Assembly (NCBI RefSeq): GCF_000939975.1
Contig: NZ_LK391969.1
Location: forward strand, 1,024,693 to 1,088,692
Origin: Pseudomonas saudimassiliensis
GTDB lineage: Bacteria > Pseudomonadota > Gammaproteobacteria > Pseudomonadales > Pseudomonadaceae
Direction: 5' to 3'
Length of the DNA: 64,000 nt
The notes under the pieces are model-generated. The model made no database searches. It worked only from the letters and a program-made list of their open reading frames with translations, and was not told where the DNA came from. The translations under genes and the position numbers were made by a program. This document shows, piece after piece, positions 59,443-64,000 of this stretch. The first letter of the stretch is position 1. Each line of letters begins with the position of its first letter.

Positions 59443-59458
59443 TGCACCTCCAGTGCAT
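59442..59458. promoter_or_regulatory. Palindrome just before urtA
   Basis: ATGCAC-CTCCA-GTGCAT is a perfect 6-bp-arm inverted repeat that begins at the last base of the GntR gene. Its TGCA-containing arms resemble those of the repeat at 53278, although spacing differs. Candidate operator. Confidence 0.4.
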
Positions 59459-59467
59459 TACACCCAC

Positions 59468-59500
59468 TGTTTCACACGTTGTTTCACAACCTGTTCTCAA
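59468..59500 (+). repeat. 12-bp-spaced direct repeats upstream of urtA
   Basis: TGTTTCACA at 59468 and 59480 and TGTTCTCAA at 59492 recur every 12 bp in the 92-bp gap before urtA. Such phased repeats could bind a regulator along one DNA face. Confidence 0.5.
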
Positions 59501-59534
59501 TCGCTGTACACGCTCAAACGAAGGGAGATTGTCG

Positions 59535-60839
59535 ATGAAACTGAAAAACCTAGCCAAACGGACCGGGGCTCTCGGTATCGCCTGCAGCATGGCGTTGACC
59601 GCCCTGGCGGTACAGGCGGAGACCATCAAGGTCGGCGTACTGCATTCGCTATCGGGCACCATGGCGATTTCGGAAACGACGCTGAAGGACACCATGCTGA
59701 TGCTCATTGAAGAGCAGAACAAGAAAGGGGGTGTGCTCGGCAAGCAACTGGAAGCGGTGGTGGTTGACCCGGCGTCCAACTGGCCCCTGTTTGCCGAACG
59801 CACCCGTGACCTGCTGGAGCAGCATGAGGTCGATGCCATCTTCGGTTGCTGGACCTCGGTCTCGCGCAAGGCGGTGCTGCCGGTGATCGAGGAGCTTAAT
59901 GGTATTCTCTTCTACCCCGTGCAGTACGAAGGGGAAGAGTCCTCGCGCAATGTGTTCTACACCGGCGCGGCGCCGAACCAGCAGGCCATCCCGGCGGTGG
60001 ATTACCTGAAGGACGAAGTAGGGATCGAGCGCTGGGTGCTGGCCGGTACCGACTACGTCTATCCGCGAACCACCAACCGCATCCTCGAGGCCTACCTCAA
60101 GGCCAACGGCGTAGCGGAACAGGACATCCTGGTCAATTACACCCCGTTCGGTCATTCGGACTGGCAGAACATCGTCGCGGAAATCAAACGCTTTGGCAGC
60201 ACCGGCAAGAAGACCGCAGTGGTGTCCACTATCAATGGTGACGCCAACGTGCCCTTCTACCGTGAACTGGGCAACCAGGGCGTATCGGCCGAGGATATTC
60301 CGGTGATCGCCTTCTCGGTCGGTGAAGAGGAACTGTCCGGTATCGACACTTCGCCGCTGGTCGGCCACATGGCCGCCTGGAACTACTTCATGAGCGAGGA
60401 GAACCCCGCCAACGAAGCCTTCATCAAGACCTGGCACCAGTTCACCGGCGACACCAAGCGCGTGACCAACGATCCGATGGAAGCGCACTACATCGGCTTC
60501 AACATGTGGGTGAAAGCGGTCGAGGCCGCCGGCACTACCGACACCGACAAGGTCATCGACGCCATGGTCGGCGTGGAGGTACCGAACCTGACCGGCGGCG
60601 TCAGCAAGATGTTGCCCAACCACCACATCACCAAACCGGTGCTGATCGGCGAGATCCAGGATGACGGCCAATTCCTCACCGTCTCCAGTACCGATGGCCT
60701 GGTGCCCGGCGACGCTTGGTCCGACTTCCTGGAAGGCAGCAAGGACCTGGAAGCGGATTGGGCGGCACCGATCAATTGCGGCAACTACAACACGCAGACC
60801 AAGGCCTGCCTGGGTGCCAGCCCGGTAGCTGCCCAGTAA
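59535..60839 (+). CDS. urtA: Urea ABC transporter, substrate-binding protein
   Basis: Periplasmic urea receptor of the branched-chain amino-acid-type ABC family. The 434 residues have a signal peptide with cleavage predicted after ALAVQA (residue 28). The mature domain opens ETIKVGVLHSLSGTMAISET, with AIFGCWTSVSRKAVLPV, YPVQYEGEESS and FYTGAAPNQQAIPA as UrtA hallmarks. The ATG at 59535 follows GGGAG; upstream in-frame starts would spoil the signal. A hairpin after the gene may raise its level over the permeases. It binds urea at low concentration and delivers it to UrtBC. Confidence 0.95.
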   Translation: MKLKNLAKRTGALGIACSMALTALAVQAETIKVGVLHSLSGTMAISETTLKDTMLMLIEEQNKKGGVLGKQLEAVVVDPASNWPLFAERTRDLLEQHEVDAIFGCWTSVSRKAVLPVIEELNGILFYPVQYEGEESSRNVFYTGAAPNQQAIPAVDYLKDEVGIERWVLAGTDYVYPRTTNRILEAYLKANGVAEQDILVNYTPFGHSDWQNIVAEIKRFGSTGKKTAVVSTINGDANVPFYRELGNQGVSAEDIPVIAFSVGEEELSGIDTSPLVGHMAAWNYFMSEENPANEAFIKTWHQFTGDTKRVTNDPMEAHYIGFNMWVKAVEAAGTTDTDKVIDAMVGVEVPNLTGGVSKMLPNHHITKPVLIGEIQDDGQFLTVSSTDGLVPGDAWSDFLEGSKDLEADWAAPINCGNYNTQTKACLGASPVAAQ

Positions 60840-60875
60840 CTGCCTCCGCTGCATCCGGCCTATGGCCAACCCGAG

Positions 60876-60900
60876 CCCCTCCCGCGCCAGCGGCGGGGGG
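60876..60900 (+). promoter_or_regulatory. Intercistronic hairpin between urtA and urtB
   Basis: A GC-rich stem around CCCGC/GCGGG, extended with TCC/GGG-type pairs to about eight bp. Similar hairpins after binding-protein genes protect the upstream mRNA, letting the receptor exceed the membrane parts. Confidence 0.45.
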
Positions 60901-60929
60901 CTACCCAGGCACTGAAGAGAGACCCTGCC

Positions 60930-62591
60930 ATGACCCCACGCTGCCGCGCCAATTTCGGGCCCGTCCTGCGCCGGCTGAGCATCGGCCTGCTGCTGCTCAG
61001 CAGCCTGCTCGTCACGCTGACCAGCCAGGCACAACCTGTCACCGCCACCAGCAACGCGGATACCTCGCGCAGTTTCGACCGGCTGGTACGTGAGCTGCCC
61101 GGCGGCAATCTGCGCCAGCGTGCCGATCTTCTGCACCAGTTGGCCGATCACCCTGATCCACGGCTGCCCCATATTCTCAACGCGCTGGTCGACGGCGATC
61201 TGCTCGCCGACCGGAACGACCCGCCGACCGTCGCCATTCGCACCGGCACCCGGATTGAGGATGCACTGAGCGGCGCGGTGATCGATCCGACGATCGCCGC
61301 TGACCTGCGCCGGATTCCCGTCAATAACAGTTTGCGTACCCAACTGCGCGGCCTGATTGCCCGCGCCAATCTGCAGCACCCCGAGCCACAGGCGCGGTAC
61401 GAGGCAGTACGCCGCTTCATTCGCGACGGCGTCGACCGTGACAGCATCGACCTGCTGCGTGAGCGCCAGCAAATCGAGGAGTCCGGCCTGGTCCAGGGCG
61501 CCATCGACACCGCCGTGGCGCTGTACCAGTTACAGCACGCCGACCGGGATATCCGTCTGGGCGCGGTCGAGGCGCTGAGCGGCTCGCTGGAAGTCGAGGC
61601 CCGCAATGCCCTTGCCGGGCTGGCGGCCAGCGATGGGGATCTGGCGCTGCGTGCCGCCGCGCAACAGGCACTGGACGGTATCCAGACGCGCATCCAGTTC
61701 TACCGCCTGGTGGAAAATCTGTTCTTCGGTTTGAGCCTCGGCTCGGTCCTGCTGCTGGCGGCGATCGGGCTGGCGATCACCTTCGGCGTCATGGGCGTGA
61801 TCAACATGGCCCACGGCGAGCTGATCATGATCGGCGCCTACACTACCTGGGGCGTGCAGGTGCTGTTTCCCGAGCTGATCGAATGGAGCCTGCTGATCGC
61901 CATCCCCGCCGCCTTCCTCATCACCGCGCTGGTCGGCATGGCCATCGAACGGGGCGTCATCCGCTTCCTCTATGGTCGCTCGCTGGAAACCCTGCTCGCC
62001 ACCTTTGGCCTGAGCCTGGTACTGCAGCAGGCCGTGCGCAGCCTGTTCAGTCCGCTCAACCGCTCGGTCAGCTCGCCGGAGTGGATCAGCGGCACCCTGA
62101 CCCTCAATCCGGTGCTGTCGATCACCTATACCCGGCTGTACATCCTGATCTTCGGGCTGGCGGTGTTCTTCGCCCTGCTGCTGGTGATGAAGCGCACCAG
62201 TCTCGGCCTCAAGGTGCGCGCCGTCTCGCAGAACCGCGCCATGGCCCGCGCCGTCGGGGTGCGCTCGAACTGGGTGGACGCGCTGACCTTCGGGCTCGGC
62301 TCCGGCATTGCCGGTATCGCCGGGGTGGCCCTGTCGCAGCTCACCAATGTCGGGCCCAACCTCGGCCAGGCGTACATCATCGACTCATTCATGGTGGTGG
62401 TGTTCGGCGGGGTCGGCAACCTCTGGGGCACGCTGGTGAGCGCCATGAGCCTGGGACTGATCAACAACTTCCTCGAGCCCTGGGCCGGCGCCATGCTGGC
62501 CAAGGTGCTGGTGCTGATCATGTTGATCCTGTTCATCCAGAAAAAACCCAAGGGACTCTTCCCGCAGAAAGGACGGGTAGCGGCGGATTGA
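60930..62591 (+). CDS. urtB: Urea ABC transporter, permease UrtB
   Basis: Inner-membrane permease for urea, 553 residues. A signal-like N-terminus (RLSIGLLLLSSLLVTLTSQAQ) is followed by a periplasmic helical domain of about 230 residues with HEAT-like repeats (DIRLGAVEALSGSLEVEARNAL in part). This extension is characteristic of UrtB and absent from LivH. The last 290 residues are the LivH-type permease (FGVMGVINMAHGELIMIGAYT, TFGLSLVLQQAVR, VFGGVGNLWGTLVSAM). The ATG at 60930 is preceded by GAGAG. urtC follows after 36 bp. Confidence 0.95.
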   Translation: MTPRCRANFGPVLRRLSIGLLLLSSLLVTLTSQAQPVTATSNADTSRSFDRLVRELPGGNLRQRADLLHQLADHPDPRLPHILNALVDGDLLADRNDPPTVAIRTGTRIEDALSGAVIDPTIAADLRRIPVNNSLRTQLRGLIARANLQHPEPQARYEAVRRFIRDGVDRDSIDLLRERQQIEESGLVQGAIDTAVALYQLQHADRDIRLGAVEALSGSLEVEARNALAGLAASDGDLALRAAAQQALDGIQTRIQFYRLVENLFFGLSLGSVLLLAAIGLAITFGVMGVINMAHGELIMIGAYTTWGVQVLFPELIEWSLLIAIPAAFLITALVGMAIERGVIRFLYGRSLETLLATFGLSLVLQQAVRSLFSPLNRSVSSPEWISGTLTLNPVLSITYTRLYILIFGLAVFFALLLVMKRTSLGLKVRAVSQNRAMARAVGVRSNWVDALTFGLGSGIAGIAGVALSQLTNVGPNLGQAYIIDSFMVVVFGGVGNLWGTLVSAMSLGLINNFLEPWAGAMLAKVLVLIMLILFIQKKPKGLFPQKGRVAAD

Positions 62592-62627
62592 TCGCCCCTG
62601 CCCCACAAAGATGATCGAGAGGGAAGT

Positions 62628-63722
62628 ATGCTGACCCAACGTCTGTTACTCAGTGATCGCGGCGGCCTGGTGGTACTCGGGTTGGTCGTGTTGACCGCCG
62701 TGCTGGTACCGATTCTCAACCTGGCGGTGCCCAGCGGCTCGCCGTTCTACGTATCCAACTTTACCGTAGCGCTGCTCGGCAAGTTTCTCTGCTTTGCCCT
62801 GCTGGCGTTGTCAGTGGACCTGATCTGGGGCTACTGCGGGATTCTCTCCCTCGGCCATGGCGCCTTCTTCAGCCTCGGCGGCTACGGCATGGGCATGTAC
62901 CTGATGCGCCAGATCGGCGACCGCGGCGTCTACGGTCATCCCGAGCTGATGGATTTCATGGTGGTGCTCAACTGGCAGACCCTGCCCTGGTACTGGCAGG
63001 GCTTTGACATGTTCTGGTTCGCCCTGCTGATGATTCTGCTGGTACCGGCGCTGCTGGCACTGGTGTTCGGCTGGTTGGCGTTCCGCTCCCGGGTCACCGG
63101 AGTGTATTTCGCGATCATCACCCAGGCGCTGACCTACGCGCTGATGCTGGCATTCTTCCGCAACGAGATGGGCTTCGGCGGTAATAACGGTCTGAACGAC
63201 TTCAAGGAAATTCTCGGCTTCGATCTCGCTGCCAAGACTACCCGCATCGGCCTGTTCATCGCCTCGGCGCTGGCCCTGGTGCTGGGCTATCTGGCGTGTC
63301 GGTACATAGTCACCTCGCGCATGGGGCGGGTGATCATCTCGATCCGTGATGCGGAAAGCCGCACCCGGTTCAGCGGCTACCAGGTGGAGTCGTACAAGCT
63401 CTGGCTGTTCGTATTCTCCGCCATGCTGGCGGCGGTGGCCGGGGCGCTGTACGTACCCCAGGTGGGCATCATCAATCCGGGCGAGTTTTCGCCACTGAAC
63501 TCCATCGAGATGGTCGTCTGGGTGGCCACCGGCGGGCGCGGCACCCTGTTCGGCGCCATTGTCGGGGCATTCTCGGTGAACTACGCCAAGACCTTCTTCA
63601 CCACTTTCTCGCCGGAAACCTGGCTGTTCATCCTCGGTGGGCTGTTTGTGCTGGTGACCCTGGTGTTGCCCCGGGGCATTGTCGGCCTGGTCGATCACCT
63701 GCGTCGCAAGGGGAATAAGTAA
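62628..63722 (+). CDS. urtC: Urea ABC transporter, permease UrtC
   Basis: Second urea permease, 364 residues, LivM-type, with about ten helices. Motifs: LIWGYCGILSLGHGAFFSLGGYGMGMYL (in part), FRSRVTGVYFAIITQAL, GGNNGLNDFKE (substrate-path region) and VWVATGGRGTLFGAIVGA. The ATG at 62628 follows GAGGGAAG. The TAA stop overlaps the urtD start (TAATG). Confidence 0.95.
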   Translation: MLTQRLLLSDRGGLVVLGLVVLTAVLVPILNLAVPSGSPFYVSNFTVALLGKFLCFALLALSVDLIWGYCGILSLGHGAFFSLGGYGMGMYLMRQIGDRGVYGHPELMDFMVVLNWQTLPWYWQGFDMFWFALLMILLVPALLALVFGWLAFRSRVTGVYFAIITQALTYALMLAFFRNEMGFGGNNGLNDFKEILGFDLAAKTTRIGLFIASALALVLGYLACRYIVTSRMGRVIISIRDAESRTRFSGYQVESYKLWLFVFSAMLAAVAGALYVPQVGIINPGEFSPLNSIEMVVWVATGGRGTLFGAIVGAFSVNYAKTFFTTFSPETWLFILGGLFVLVTLVLPRGIVGLVDHLRRKGNK

Positions 63723-64000
63723 TGTATTCACTGGAACAGTTTCGCCAGGCCTGGCGCCGCGATCAGGTCTTCGACTTCCTGTTGCCCAGGCCGGAATTCC
63801 ACCGGCCGGTGGACACCAGCCACGGTCCCATCCTCTATGTGGAGGACGTCAGCGTCAGCTTTGACGGGTTCAAGGCGCTGAACAACCTCAACCTGTATAT
63901 CGACGACGGGGAGCTGCGCTGCATCATTGGCCCCAACGGTGCCGGCAAGACCACCATGATGGATGTGATCACCGGCAAGACCCGTCCGGACAGCGGCAGC
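63722..64000 (+). CDS. urtD: Urea ABC transporter ATP-binding protein UrtD, 5' part
   Basis: The first 93 codons of the ATPase that powers UrtBC. After a variable N-terminus (MYSLEQFRQAWRRDQVFDFL) comes ILYVEDVSVSFDGFKALNNL and the Walker A motif GPNGAGKTTMMDVITGKTRPDSGS (positions about 70-93, ending at the window edge). The ATG overlaps the urtC stop. The Walker B and signature motifs lie outside the window, and urtE is expected next. Confidence 0.93.
   Translation, partial: MYSLEQFRQAWRRDQVFDFLLPRPEFHRPVDTSHGPILYVEDVSVSFDGFKALNNLNLYIDDGELRCIIGPNGAGKTTMMDVITGKTRPDSGS

Noticed and set aside
59442-59458. NtrC binding site before urtA
   Set aside because: The arms resemble TGCAC/GTGCA but the spacer is five bases instead of seven, so it does not fit NtrC; kept only as a palindrome.

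Overview
The window looks like chromosomal DNA of a gammaproteobacterium of the Pseudomonas lineage. Coding GC is high, start codons include GTG and TTG, and gene order matches two blocks that I recall from P. aeruginosa. One runs leuA / der-bamB-yfgM-hisS-ispG-rodZ-pilF-rlmN-ndk / cysE-trmJ-suhB / secF-secD-yajC-tgt-queA. The other runs trxB / cysZ / glycosyltransferase / flavin oxidoreductase / slyD / ackA-pta / acyltransferase / yiaD-like. Several details, including the missing isc genes, point to a relative of P. aeruginosa rather than that species. I see no IS elements, phage genes or CRISPR arrays.

Layout. 1-6.3 kb: the 3' end of xseA, a YbdG-type mechanosensitive channel, leuA with a possible leader peptide, a PadR regulator, and a small operon of a SnoaL-like protein plus a nitronate monooxygenase. 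6.3-18.4 kb, minus strand: a housekeeping block for ribosome assembly (Der), outer-membrane assembly (BamB, YfgM), tRNA charging (HisS), isoprenoids (IspG), cell shape (RodZ, frameshifted here), type IV pili (PilF), rRNA/tRNA methylation (RlmN, TrmJ), nucleotides (Ndk), cysteine synthesis (CysE) and a lone IscS-type cysteine desulfurase. 18.4-25.2 kb: suhB, then the Sec/queuosine cluster on the minus strand and a tRNA-Leu(CAA). 25.2-26.5 kb: two lipoprotein genes of lower apparent GC. 26.5-37.4 kb: thioredoxin reductase, CysZ, a glycosyltransferase with a Pho-box-like upstream region, an OYE-type reductase, SlyD, AckA-Pta, an acyltransferase, YiaD and an MBL hydrolase. 37.6-53 kb: transport and catabolism, comprising an aromatic amino-acid permease, a DAACS symporter, a fatty-acyl-CoA ligase divergent from a thiolase, an amino-acid-type chemoreceptor, an acyltransferase-3 protein, an SDR, NagB, flavohemoglobin, ornithine decarboxylase and GlpD. 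53.2-64 kb: a urea-use operon.

The last region is the most coherent system. Allophanate hydrolase, urea carboxylase and a GntR/FCD regulator overlap or nearly abut, and are followed by the urea ABC transporter genes urtA, urtB, urtC and the start of urtD. Together they would import urea and split it by the ATP- and biotin-dependent route; no urease gene is visible. A very good sigma-54 -24/-12 element lies upstream, with an inverted repeat over the expected transcription start. A second palindrome and three 12-bp-spaced direct repeats lie before urtA.

Most of the window is ordinary core genome. The points most worth a second look are the frameshift in rodZ, the absence of iscR/U/A-hscBA-fdx beside an IscS that lacks its C-terminal tail, the regulatory layout of the urea operon, the Pho-box-like repeats before a glycosyltransferase without a visible Shine-Dalgarno sequence, and the leuA leader. 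All gene-order comparisons with P. aeruginosa are from memory, and no searches were run.
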